Counted from the first letter of the stretch, positions 41,380 to 52,009 are shown. The stretch is 64,000 nt of DNA from Heliocidaris tuberculata (GCA_025618425.1 CM046848.1:32553802-32617801), one strand, 5' to 3'. Numbers and translations: made by a program. The notes: generated by a model not told the origin, from the sequence alone.

Positions 41380-41930
41380 TAGTTAGAAAGAGAATTTTTA
41401 AAAACACACCGATCTAGGTATAGATGACATGATATCAGTAGACCCAAGTTAATTTCCTCGTATCACCTGGCTGTTTGCTATTCCCAGAAACAGCCGTCTA
41501 ATCATCGATATTTTGTTTGCATTTTCAAGAATAAAGTTCATTATGATTTATATTCCAAAGTCCATAGATAAATATTTCATCATTCCTATATCACATGATC
41601 AGGAATAGAGACTGGATTGACAATAGACAATAGACAGAAAGAAAATCTTATATAAATCAACGCCTTTGAACAACACCACCGATCTATGTATGTCGTAAAT
41701 ATTCAAAATTGAATGAAGTGCCGTAAAAACTAAACCAACAACAACATCATCATCTTATCAGTTGGCCTAGATTAATTTCCTTAGTATCTCGTCTTTGCCT
41801 GTTTCTATTTCTCAAAAATAATCATCGAAATAATCATTTCTGTTTGCTTTTTCATAAGTAAAGTTCATGATGGTTTATAATTTAAAGTCCATAGATAAGA
41901 TCAAAATACATTATCAGGATTATACATGAT
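41380..41930 (+). repeat. Diverged tandem duplication upstream of NLR
   Basis: Block 1 (about 41380-41600) and block 2 (about 41660-41930) share ordered motifs: CACCGATCTA, AGATTAATTTCCT/AGTTAATTTCCTC, CTGTTT, AATCATCGA, AAAGTTCATNATG and AAAGTCCATAGATAA. Identity is patchy. The second block ends about 230 bases before the NLR start codon. Confidence 0.5.
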
Positions 41931-42091
41931 CATCGCGTGTAACGTTTGGTAGAAATAATTATTGTACTTCACTTGACATTATCAGGAGCTAACTTTCATT
42001 TATCAATTTTAATGCAGTCTTATCATTCGATTTCACAGAATCACATACTTGAGGCTGCGTAGTTATATTTCGAACATGGACAAAATCTGGG

Positions 42092-42099
42092 TATATATT
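42092..42099 (+). promoter_or_regulatory. Candidate TATA box of NLR gene
   Basis: TATATATT lies 64-71 bases before the NLR ATG. Position fits a short 5' UTR, but AT-rich context makes chance likely. Confidence 0.2.
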
Positions 42100-42162
42100 G
42101 TTGGAATTATATAGTTTTGCACAGTGACGGTATAACCAGCGACTGCTGTATAAGAGAATAAA

Positions 42163-42194
42163 ATGGCGAACCGTTATCCTGATGACCAAGATGC
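42163..42194 (+). CDS. NLR exon 1 (start codon)
   Basis: ATG in AAAATGGCG, residues MANRYPDDQD plus GC of a split Ala, donor GTGAGT at 42195. Phase 2 matches exon 2, which begins with T. Chosen because it is the first ATG upstream in correct phase followed by a good donor. Confidence 0.65.
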
Positions 42195-42501
42195 GTGAGT
42201 ATAATATCTTGGATTGGATATTCGCAATTTTATATTTAAGAAGAATTATGGGAAAGTAGCTAAGTTATGATGAATTCCAGTAATGCAGATCGAGATCTGC
42301 TTGACTGCCCTTCATCATATAAAACCTACCGAAAATTTGACACGATTCAGTGATGTATGCATCTGGCACGGCATGCAATACATTTGTATACCTTTACACA
42401 GTCAACAGACAATTTTGTATGTTAAAGCATATCGATCCGGGATATCGATGGAGATTAATTCCGCTTTTCTCTTCCCTGACACAGGTGACACCGACTGATT
42501 A

Positions 42502-42534
<33 letters not shown>

Positions 42535-45500
42535 ATGATAATAATAATGATGGTGATAATAATGATTAATAATAATAATAATACTTATAGCAGTAATAAT
42601 GATGATCATAATAACAACTACATCAATAGGTCTAATAATATAGATAATATCAATGACAATATTGATTACAATGATGACACAAATATCAAACATAACAATA
42701 ATGTTATCATAGGAATAATTATGTTTTTGACACACCCCGTTAGGAGGCCATCCCATGTGACTTTATTAGCATTAAATCTTTCTTTTATTAAGTGTATTAT
42801 CAAAACATTTTAATCTATAAAGCAAGATTAAATTTCTCTGTTTCAATACTTTACAGTGGAGCGGAAGATTCGAGTCCTGGTCTCAGCGATAGGGAAATCT
42901 TTAACATAGCAGAAGCCATCTCAGACGAGATGAACATTCGTCGTCTCGGCATCGATCTAGGCTTCAAATGGGCCAAAGTGGATCAGTTCTTAAAGGTAAT
43001 CTTGTTGCACTGGGACGGATACAGGATTTTTAAAAAGGGGGATTCAGAAATTTTTCTGACAAGGAATTTAATAATTGAAGGCAAAAAATGAAATTCATCA
43101 GATTTTCAAATCTGAAATTCTGTGACAAGCCAAACAAAAAGTCATCACACTTTTCAGGTGCCCCTTGGGGAGGAATTTTTTTAATGGGAACATTTCGGAG
43201 GTTTGTGCTTAACTGAAGGTTTACCACTTGGATTTCAAAGGGGGGCACGAGCCGGTTGTGCCCCTCCTCCAAGATCAGCCAGTGATGTTAAATACTGCTC
43301 TTGTAAATACATTGGAAGAGAAACAGTCTAGGAGTTAGTGGAGGAAGTTGGATTATGTACGACTTAAAATAGTGTATGGTACTGTGACGTTTTGGAGTAA
43401 TCAAAATGGATTTTATTCATTTTATTTATTCATTACGTTTTATTTAAAAACAGGATGATCTTTTCAGAGCTCAAAAGCTTTTTTTTAAAGAAGAGCTCTG
43501 TTGACATAATTTTCCTGAAAATCACACACAGTCAAAAGTGCACTTTCCACGGAAATGAGTATAAGGGACCACACACACACATATGGGGCATCAAAATTAG
43601 TTTTAAGCTATTTCTAGTCATATTTCAAATAAAAGGGCATTTAAAAAACAATCCTGCTCAGGAGAAATTTGTCCTATGATATTCTACAACTCTGACACAA
43701 AAGCAATAAGAAAGCTCACGAACTATCTTTCCCCCTTTACCGTCACTCAAACTTCTCTTTAACAGATGAATAGGATGGATGGACAGGTAACGAGCAGAGG
43801 TACCCAAAGTATGCTTGACACCTGGAGAATGAAGACACCGGTAGTAGTTCAACGCACCAAGATGAGAAAAGCACTTGTTGAAGCAGAGTTGACTGCTGTG
43901 GCTGAAATGCATTTGCTCATAGGTATAGGGCCTATAACAACTACTCCGGGATCACTTTCCTCAGTTTCAAAATCATAGACTCGGATAATTCAATCATATT
44001 AGAATTTTATTTTGGATTATAAAGCTTAAAAACTAAATTCCTTCGAGAATGCAGTACACTTACATCAAATCGATTCAGGTTCAGGCGTTTACAACCACTG
44101 TAGGAAAACAGGTGGATATGACAGAAGCGCGGTTTGTTTCCATTACTTCAGTTCAGCTCACTTTCAGTTTTAGATTTCATATCATTTCATTTTCATTTTT
44201 CAAAGTATATAACAATAACTATTGTGCAATTAACAATTTAAAAACAACTGACAACGAAACTAAGTGCAGAATTTTTTTTATTATAACAAACAAAATAAAG
44301 AGCATTATCGTTTGAGTTGCATAGAAAAAAAAAATGAAGTGAAGACTACATTAGAGTAGTTATATGAAACTGATAATGAAAACAGAGACCAGCAAAGAAG
44401 CAGAGCTTGTAGAAGAGTTGGTCCCTAGCAAAAGGTAAATTATAAATGCAATAAGTAAAAACTTGACTGGGCAATCATGCATAACATGCATAACATACTT
44501 GAATATAACTTCTCTACACTGCAGCTAAGGGGATCCAACACTGAATGTAAAACGGTTTAGAACTATTAAAAATTATAGTTAAATCATAATAGATTATGAT
44601 ATAATTGTATTTATGGTAAAGTATGGAGACGTAGAAACAGTACAATTCTGATTTACTTTGCTACATATACACATGTATGTTTGTCTTTATGAATTAAAAA
44701 AAAAAAAAACATGTACCCTATCTTCCTTTTTTTCTTTTGTGAATACAAACACTATTGATTGGTGACATTCAAAATGGAAAATAGTTCAGTGTGTTGACTT
44801 TTCTTGTACTAGATTCCGTGCGACCATCTGCGATGACATCGAGGGAGATTGAACAATGTCGAGGGGACCTGATTCAGTACTACCTTGATGACGCTTGTAA
44901 GATAAAGACCTCACCACTTGATCCAGACAACTACGTTGAACTCGACAAGATCTACATCAATTTAAAGCTGGAGGTGAAAGAAAACCAGACGACTGCAAAA
45001 AAGAAGACGCCACTAGCGTATGAGAACATCATGAGCCTTCCCGCGAAGCGAGTGATGTTCATTGGGGAAGCAGGAGTTGGAAAGACCACATTCTGTGCAA
45101 AGATGGCTCACGACTGGGCAACTGGAAAACACTTCAAGAACATAAAGCTACTGTTCTTCATTCTCCTCTCAGAAGTGAAGGATGATAAGTCATTGGGGGA
45201 AATCGTGAAGGAACGGCTGTCTGACAGCAACGATGTGAAAGAGAGGCAGATTGATGAGTACGCCAGAACCAATCCTGAGAAGGTCCTCCTCCTCCTTGAC
45301 GGGTTGGATGAGTTTGATGGCAAAGCCAAAACCATCCGTGAGATCCTAGAGGCAACCAAGCTCAAATCTTGCCAGGTTATTGTCACAACTCGTCCGTCTA
45401 AGGTCGAGGAGGTAAGCACCAATGACAGGTTGAGCAAGATCTACACACGTGTAGACATTGAAGGATTCAACAAGGTCCAAGTCAGGCAGTACGTTCAGAA

Positions 45501-48049
45501 GTTCTTTCTCCCGGATCCAAAAGCCGGCGAGAGTCTGCTGAACTTCATACAAGAAAAGGGCAGCGTTGTTTCTGAGACCATAGCGCCATATCCGATATAC
45601 CTTACGCTGCTTTGTCAGTTGTGGAATGACGAAAAGCGACGTGAAGTAATAAAGAAGTTCCAGAACTTCTTTCAGATATTTGATGAGATGGTGTATCAGT
45701 TGAAAGAACACCACTTGTCAAAGTCTATTGGTGATGGCGAAGAGCTCGACTTCAAAGAAGTCGACGCTTGTTTCGAAGTACTCGGACAAATAGCTTTCAA
45801 GGGACTCATGGACAAGAACTTAGTCTTTGATAAAGATAGCTTCAAAAGCGATGATCTGGCTTTGGCGTACGAAGTAGGAATACTCAGTACCAAGAGCAAG
45901 AGGTTAGCACCACGAGCCATGAGAAGGAAGACTGGCAAACGGTTCGTTGAAGAAGTTTTCTTCCCCCACAAGCTCCTGCAAGAGTTCATGGCAAGCATCC
46001 ACCTGTTCTCCTGTCATCAGAAGGATCCTGACCAATTCAAGAAAAAGCTGAAGAAGGATATGCTAAAGGATTACATGGAGTTCAAGTACGTCTTTTACTT
46101 CACTGCAGCACGGGGCTCGGGCATTGGAAGGACTACGATGGAGTTACTGAGAAGGAGCAGGGTCCATGAAGATTTCATCGTTGACATTGCCTTTGAGTGC
46201 CAGGACAAGAGCATGAGCAAAAAAATCACAAGAAACCTTCTGGCAAATGATCCAGCAGTACAATTGACTGACTACATGCAGGCGCACACTGTCACATCTT
46301 ATCTCTACGCTATGGACACATTCGATGATCTGGTATGTAGTAAAAGAAAAAATACAAAATTAGTTGTCAGTTGTAACCGTAGCCTTCCTCAGAATTCCTG
46401 AAGTGAAATATTCATTAAAACGCACAATATTTTAGAAACCTGAACATGACCAATTAACCAAGACCCTGTTTTGAAATAAATTCATAAATAGCATCTAGAT
46501 TTGACAATCCTTTGAAAGAGTAGGTGTTTGTGTGGGTGGTTGGGTGGTTGAATTTTTGGGTGGGTGGATGGGGGTGGGTGTGGGTGTGGGTGTATGTATA
46601 GGCGCGCTTTTAGAGAATGTTTGGATATTGAGTATGAAGTATATTCGCTGATGAATATTAACGTTAAGCACAAAGCTATCGTTTGAATAGCAGTTAGGTA
46701 TAGATATTCCATCTTTTGTTTGTAAAAATGAAATTCAGTTATAGGACGAAATAGTCATCACTCATCAAAACACTGTCTAATGGCTCTCGTCCATTTATAT
46801 TTCTTCAAAGGGAAAGTTGACCTACATGAAAACATCCTTGGGTAAGACCCTATCTCACCAAGCAGCTAAAGCGACCTTCTCGGCACAGAATGTTCACGAG
46901 CTCAGTCTCAGCGAAGCAAACTTCCATGAAGACTTCTTCGTGGTCATGGCCGACACGGCAGAATCTTCGAAGGTATATAGTGCGTATGTGTATGGAGAGA
47001 GGGGTGTAGGGCGTGGGCTTTTGTGTGAGGTGTGAGTAGGGTGTGTGGGTGTGTGGGTGTGTGTGCGCGCGCTTGATTGGTTTTCACAGATCCACTTCAG
47101 GGGCGGATCCAGGGGGGCCGAATCAGCCGCGGCCCCCCTTTTAAAGTCAGAGGGGGGCCGAATCGACGCCCCCCTTTCAGGCTGTCCAGAGGAGCCTAAT
47201 TCTGGAGGACAACTGGACCACAAAATCTGATAATCTTTTTTATTATTAATTTTTTGTTATTTATTTTTTTTGGGGGGGGATGTCAGAAATGTTTTCGGAC
47301 ATTTGTGTGCCTCCGCCCTCTTTTACAAAACCCTGGATCCGCCCCTGCGATTATTTAGGTATGGGACCGACCTTCAACGTAACCATCAGAAGACGAGACT
47401 CATGATCGAAATATGTCATTGTAAACGCGGGCCACAGAGCTGAACACATAATAGACCAACTCACAGCAGAAGAGGTTATGGTTTTGATTACATTAAAACA
47501 ATGCTTTACTATATTTATCCACAAAAATGGAATATTCACAATTACACAATTAGGAACGGAATTAGAACTTTATTTTTAAATGAAATTATTGTGGGAATGA
47601 TTCGGTCTTTTTTCAGATTCAAAAAATCACCCATAGGGACAGCAAACTCAGCAAAGATGACTCACTGAGATATTCCGTGGGACTCTGTAACATGCCTGAA
47701 TTGCGTGAACTGGAACTGGACGGTGTTTATGTGTACCCTTCTTTCTATGGACCCTTTACAGATCCTTCCAGCAAATGCAAGGTACAATATGTCATGCCTA
47801 TTTATAGTTTATGGTCGTTAGTTTTGTGTAATATCTATATCAATAACCTTTGATTTATTGCATTAAGCTTATCAAAGACTAGTTGCGGGGGGGGGGGGGG
47901 GGATTTCTTTCTTTCTTTCTTTCTTTTTGTTTGTTTGTTGTTTTTGTTTGTTTGTTGTTTTTTTTTAAATCATGCTTTTATTACAAGTCGGTAATATTAC
48001 TCAAACGGAATGTGAGTACAGCATATTAGTGAATACTACTTTCATTCAC

Positions 48050-48090
<41 letters not shown>

Positions 48091-48282
48091 CCCCCCCCAA
48101 AAAAAAAAAAAACAGTGGCAGAACATGGGTCCAGCCATCCGGTGTGGGGGGGGGGGCACTGATGTGGGGCACCGGTCTTACTTGGTCAATGATCAGATAC
48201 TACAAAGCAATCGAGTAAGGCGAGGATGTAAGGGGGGGGGGGTAGTATCATCTTATCTTCACGTTGCCTTTCTCATCTAGCT

Positions 48283-48323
<41 letters not shown>

Positions 48324-50730
48324 GTTTCTTTCCCCTGTTTGCCATCTAAATTGGGACTCGTGCCATAGGTTTATAGGGTTAGGGTTAAAACATCTGTCAC
48401 TTGAATATTTTATTCTTCTATCTATGATTTCTTTCATTTTCACACAGATCGAGAAGTTGACGTTGACTCGGCAAGCCTTCAACAAAGCTACGTTTCGAGC
48501 AATGGTTGGGGCGCCCTCTCTCAGATCACTCACCCTGGATAGGCTCATGGTTCTATCACGTGATGAAGAGGGAGAACCCTTACCATGGTAATATATTTGT
48601 GGACGAATAGGAGACGTAAAAGTTTCTTCCTTTTTATTTAATGCTTCCTTAACTTTTTTTATGTAGAGGGAAACAGTGCTTTTATATGTTGTACATCCAG
48701 ACGTACCTTACGAAGATTTTTATTTGCATTGATGTACAACATATGTTCAACATTATGCTATTATTTACTAAAAATAAAATACATTTTCTTACGCAGGCAA
48801 ATTGATGATAACTGTTGGTAAGTTCTGAATGAATAATAATCAATCGTGTTTGGATTTGTGCATTATAGGCTTTGTAAGCGACATTATAGAGAGATATTTA
48901 AGGTACTTTTAACTCAGTTATTTTTGGAAACTGTTACAAAAAAAATATCCCCAAAAAAACAAAACAAAACAAAACAAAACAACAAAACAGTCCCAATGGT
49001 GATAGGAAATTCATTTGAAATAAATCTTCTTGTTGTTATACCATGTATAGTTTTAGAGTTGTTCATACCGCGATATGAAAATGATTCTTAACATTACTAC
49101 TGAATACTACAATGCAAGTTCATGTACTTTCACGACTATTTCAAAATGTTTGATAGTACCTTGAATGTGGAAAGCCAATCATCGCAATTTCATGAGGGCA
49201 ATTATCTCCTATCTAATTATCTTTGGCTAGGTACCACAGGTACCTAGTCATGTGACCAAGCTCGATATCGACGACAAAACTTTGCTTGCATCACGAGGTC
49301 TTGGTCTACAGACATCATGCTCACGCGTCAATAGACTGAATCTTCGATGCTCTAGGTATATAATGTTGTAAACATTATTATGTCATTCATGTTTATTTTG
49401 ATCGGTATTTTCGCTAGCTAGTTTTATTTCAACAAAAAGATGGAGCACTTTTATATTTCTTCGATTTTGAAAATCGTTACCAATCATCCTTCTACCTGTG
49501 TTCCAATCACATTGTTTGATATCGTATGCTCGATCTGTAAATGTATTTTTAAAAGTCGTACAGAACAAAGGATGAAGAGTCAATCTGGGGTAGATTCTTT
49601 TTTCTTGTTTGTTTTTTTTATTTGACTGGTGTCACTTTATTACTGCTAGGAGAACAATAATTCCTTTAGAAATATCTTATTCTACCAAATAATATATAGG
49701 CGCAACAATGAAGACAGTTATAACCATGACAGCAACGGCTAAAATGGATTATTTATAGACCAGTCTGGTCTTAACTTCTCCAAATCCACATGCATTCCTC
49801 TAGGTACGAACTCACCAAGGACGTCATAGAATGTCTGCAGTTTCCTCACCTCAACGATCTCCATTTAGAGGGCTCTACCAGGGAGGACACGTGCTTGGAC
49901 GAATCAACGTCCATCTGCAGGTCATTGACGAAATTGTGGCCTGTACTCACTAGTCTCACTGTCACCAATGTCCTCATGGACGATGCCCAGGTTGAGAACA
50001 TCCTAAAAACTGCCAGACGACATCAGTCCCTTAAGAAACTAAAGTAATTCCACTCTCTGTTATTTGGGGAGGGGTGGGGACAAGGGCGTCGTCAAATCTG
50101 ATTTTTTTAATGGGGTTGCCATACCAAATTTTCTAAGATAAAGTGGGATTTTATTCAAGATTAGGGGGACAGTGGGTGAATTCAAGTTCGGTGTTGAAAG
50201 CTGGTGTTGGTGTGTTGGGCAAAAACTAGCACCAGCCACAACACCGAACCTGAAATGAAGTTGGTGCTGGGATTGACTTCACTAGGTGTTGAGCTATCAA
50301 TAATGTGATTGGTATTATTTTTATAAACCCGAATTCGGTATTGGGGCTAGAATCAGCAGCCCAATTCACGCTCTCAACACCAACACCAACACCTACACCG
50401 AACTTGAAATCACCCAATATGTGTAAACTGTCGCTTATCATAAAACTTTGTCTGAATAAATAGACTTGCTAGGGATTTTTCAGAGACTGAGGTGATCCAA
50501 TATTATTGGGAGGTGAAAATTTTACCTAGAATCCATTCAAATATTCTGGCGCCCTCGTATGATGTGTCTGTCAGTTAAATAATTCGCTTTTTTGTTGTTG
50601 TTATTTTTCCTTTTGTAGGTTCTCCAAGTGCTTTACTGAAAGTGACGACCTTGAATATTTGTGCCGCGAAATCAGAGAGAGGGTCAACTCGATATCGATA
50701 TCGATATCACAAAGGATGAGGAAATGGTAA
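42163..50730 (+). CDS. NOD-like receptor: Death-NACHT-LRR-like protein
   Basis: Ten exons join to a 924-residue frame: 42163-42194, 42857-42995, 43766-43922, 44813-46332, 46811-46972, 47617-47781, 48448-48587, 49248-49355, 49804-50043, 50619-50730. Residues about 15-105 form a Death domain (SDREIFNIAEAISDEMN, LGFKWAKVDQFLK, MLDTW, ALVEAEL). The NACHT ATPase follows, with Walker A GEAGVGKTT near residue 194, Walker B LLLLDGLDEFDG near 268 and sensor VIVTTRPS near 298. The C-terminal 300 residues contain LRR-like phrases (MPELRELELDG, SLRSLTLDRL, HLNDLHLEG, VLTSLTVTNV). Such receptors are cytosolic innate sensors that oligomerise and signal through Death-domain contacts; ligand and partners are unknown. 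The ATG at 42163 (AAAATGG) opens a 10-residue exon. The architecture is typical of the expanded sea urchin NLR set. Confidence 0.85.
42503..42600 (+). repeat. ATG/AAT trinucleotide repeat in NLR intron 1
   Basis: Ten ATG units followed by interrupted AAT units. Non-coding by position. Confidence 0.85.
42857..42995 (+). CDS. NLR exon 2: Death domain, first part
   Basis: Acceptor ACTTTACAG at 42856, donor GTAATC at 42996; 139 nt. Completes Ala and runs GAEDSSPGLSDREIFNIAEA to KWAKVDQFLK. The Trp and the helix pattern fit Death-domain helices 1-3. Confidence 0.85.
43500..43763 (+). mobile_element. MITE copy abutting NLR exon 3
   Basis: Aligns with 5540-5812: shared AATNAGAAAGCTCAC, AAAGGGCATTTNANAANCAAT and the right end ACTCAANCTTCNCTTTAA. 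The left terminus is not intact. The right terminus stops about three bases before the exon 3 boundary and supplies its pyrimidine tract. Confidence 0.6.
43766..43922 (+). CDS. NLR exon 3: Death domain, second part
   Basis: Acceptor TTCTCTTTAACAG at 43765, donor GTATAG at 43923; 157 nt ending in phase 1. Residues MNRMDGQVTSRGTQSMLDTW to VAEMHLLI. MLDTW and ALVEAEL correspond to the conserved W and final helix of Death domains. Confidence 0.8.
44813..46332 (+). CDS. NLR exon 4: NACHT ATPase module
   Basis: Acceptor TTGTACTAG at 44812, donor GTATGT at 46333; 1520 nt. The whole nucleotide-binding module is in this one exon: linker, Walker A (GEAGVGKTT), Walker B (LLLLDGLDEFDG), VIVTTRPS, then the winged-helix-like APYPIYLTLLCQLW and the FFPHKLLQEFMAS segment usual in NACHT proteins. 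Both the Walker A lysine and the acidic Walker B residues are intact, so ATP binding is plausible. Confidence 0.93.
46811..46972 (+). CDS. NLR exon 5
   Basis: Acceptor TTCTTCAAAG at 46810, donor GTATAT at 46973; 162 nt, phase 0 to 0, residues GKLTYMKTSLGKTLSHQAAK to VVMADTAESSK. VHELSLSEANFHEDFF resembles an LRR-type repeat. Confidence 0.7.
47099..47346. mobile_element. GGATCC-family MITE in NLR intron 5
   Basis: Left AGGGGCGGATCCAGGG and right CCCTGGATCCGCCCCT are perfect inverted repeats. Interior GCCCCCCTTTT and GGCCGAATC motifs, poly-T and poly-G. Same family as 31612 and 35603, but no target duplication is obvious. Confidence 0.65.
47617..47781 (+). CDS. NLR exon 6: LRR-like
   Basis: Acceptor CTTTTTTCAG at 47616, donor GTACAA at 47782; 165 nt, phase 0 to 0, residues IQKITHRDSKLSKDDSLRYS to PFTDPSSKCK. 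Contains MPELRELELDG, an LRR consensus fragment. Confidence 0.8.
47889..48121 (+). repeat. G run, CTTT repeat, CA microsatellite, C and A runs
   Basis: In NLR intron 6: about 15 G, then TTTC units, then about 19 CA units (48050-48087), then poly-C and poly-A. A further CT microsatellite lies at 48284-48320. Confidence 0.9.
48448..48587 (+). CDS. NLR exon 7: LRR-like
   Basis: Acceptor TCACACAG at 48447, donor GTAATA at 48588; 140 nt, phase 0 to 2. Residues IEKLTLTRQAFNKATFRAMV to DEEGEPLP, with SLRSLTLDRL as the LRR-like phrase. Confidence 0.8.
49248..49355 (+). CDS. NLR exon 8: LRR-like
   Basis: I chose the acceptor ACCTAG at 49247 because the two upstream AGs (49230, 49239) read into TGA. 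Donor GTATAT at 49356. 108 nt, phase 2 to 2, residues HVTKLDIDDKTLLASRGLGL to RVNRLNLRCS. The acceptor is weaker than the others. Confidence 0.6.
49804..50043 (+). CDS. NLR exon 9: LRR-like
   Basis: Acceptor ATTCCTCTAG at 49803, donor GTAATT at 50044; 240 nt, phase 2 to 2. Residues YELTKDVIECLQFPHLNDLH to RRHQSLKKL, including HLNDLHLEG and VLTSLTVTNVLMDD. Confidence 0.85.
50172..50417. mobile_element. Foldback element, GGTGAATTCAAGTTCGGTGT termini
   Basis: Left GGGTGAATTCAAGTTCGGTG pairs with right CACCGAACTTGAAATCACCC. Internal GGTGTTGGTG and CACCAACACC repeats extend pairing. Located in NLR intron 9. Confidence 0.7.
50619..50730 (+). CDS. NLR exon 10 and candidate stop
   Basis: Acceptor CTTTTGTAG at 50618. 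Residues FSKCFTESDDLEYLCREIRE, a repeated ISISIS from a short GATATC tandem, and QRMRKW, then TAA at 50728-50730. The stop overlaps GGTAAGTA, a consensus donor at 50727, so splicing onward to a further exon is possible. Confidence 0.65.
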
Positions 50731-50752
50731 GTATTAGTGGAACAAAATTCAT

Positions 50753-51163
50753 TAACCCTTTCAGGACAGGGATTATTTAGGGCTAAATTGATCACATTTT
50801 GTTCTTCAAATTGGCAACAATAATATTTTTCTTTTAGTGCTACATGGTTCAAATAAGGTGTAATGTCTTTGAAAGCAATATACGTGGTTAGAAATTTGTT
50901 GAATAGTTGAAAGAAATTGCCAATTTTGATGAAAAACAATGATTTTAACCTCTCAATGTGTTGCCAATTTAAGGATCTCAAAGCTTATTCTTGTTTTTAA
51001 AATTCCTGGCATCAAACGCAATATGGTCACGCAATAAAAATGACATAGTGTGTGCAGAAAATTTTGCTCTTTCTACTCATGCATGTGGTATATTTTTTAG
51101 AGCCCTGCATCAAAAGTTATTGAGCCAAACCACAAAATGTGGTCAATTGTCTTGAAAGGGTTG
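50753..51163 (+). mobile_element. Second full CCCTTTCAGGAC element
   Basis: Left TTAACCCTTTCAGGACAGGG, right TGTCTTGAAAGGGTT; interior closely matches 20726-21139. It starts about 22 bases after the candidate NLR stop codon and so may form its 3' UTR. Confidence 0.75.
51033..51038 (+). terminator. Candidate NLR poly(A) signal inside a mobile element
   Basis: GCAATAAAAATG; the sister element at 20726 reads GCAACAAAAATGG here, so one C-to-T change made AATAAA. It lies about 300 bases after the NLR stop. Confidence 0.3.
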
Positions 51164-51509
51164 ATTCCTAAATTGCAGACCAAACCGTAAACTTGAGTTT
51201 ACTTTGCTAAGAATGAAGAATGTCCATACCTTCAACGTCAACAGCTCATTAGGGTTTTTCAAAATTACAAAAACAGAGAGGCTATCCTCAAAATATCAAG
51301 TATAGTAAAATTCTTTTTTGTACAATGTAAGGTTTGGAACAAAATCCAAATCAACATACTTTTTATCTGTCCTCTTGTCTGTAGTGTATACGAGATTTCT
51401 GAATTCAGTGACGTGGCTACGGGAAGGGGCAAGAGGCATGTGCTCCAAACAAATCGCGAAACAAAATAAAAATGAAAAAGGGAAAGAGAGAGAAAGAGAG
51501 AGAGGGGGG

Positions 51510-52009
51510 NNNNNNNNNNNNNNNNNNNNNNNNNNNNNNNNNNNNNNNNNNNNNNNNNNNNNNNNNNNNNNNNNNNNNNNNNNNNNNNNNNNNNNNNNNN
51601 NNNNNNNNNNNNNNNNNNNNNNNNNNNNNNNNNNNNNNNNNNNNNNNNNNNNNNNNNNNNNNNNNNNNNNNNNNNNNNNNNNNNNNNNNNNNNNNNNNNN
51701 NNNNNNNNNNNNNNNNNNNNNNNNNNNNNNNNNNNNNNNNNNNNNNNNNNNNNNNNNNNNNNNNNNNNNNNNNNNNNNNNNNNNNNNNNNNNNNNNNNNN
51801 NNNNNNNNNNNNNNNNNNNNNNNNNNNNNNNNNNNNNNNNNNNNNNNNNNNNNNNNNNNNNNNNNNNNNNNNNNNNNNNNNNNNNNNNNNNNNNNNNNNN
51901 NNNNNNNNNNNNNNNNNNNNNNNNNNNNNNNNNNNNNNNNNNNNNNNNNNNNNNNNNNNNNNNNNNNNNNNNNNNNNNNNNNNNNNNNNNNNNNNNNNNN
52001 NNNNNNNNN
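51510..52009. other. Assembly gap of 500 N
   Basis: Exactly 500 N, a conventional placeholder of unknown true length, entered from a GA-rich tract. Open frames spanning it are artefacts. The missing PSMD5 first exon could be here. Confidence 0.98.

Larger units (their letters stand above)
38268..42162. other. Space between divergent PDZ and NLR genes
   Basis: Should contain the start of the PDZ gene and the NLR promoter. Seen: a TTAGGG-like repeat block (38776-39187), a retrotransposon tail (39700-39775), TAG and ATT microsatellites (40346-40590) and a diverged tandem duplication (41380-41930). No coding exon recognised. Confidence 0.45.

Noticed and set aside
44386..44434. Possible NLR exon between exons 3 and 4
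   Set aside because: It has an AG and a GTAAAT donor, but no pyrimidine tract, and inclusion shifts exon 4 out of frame to an early TGA.
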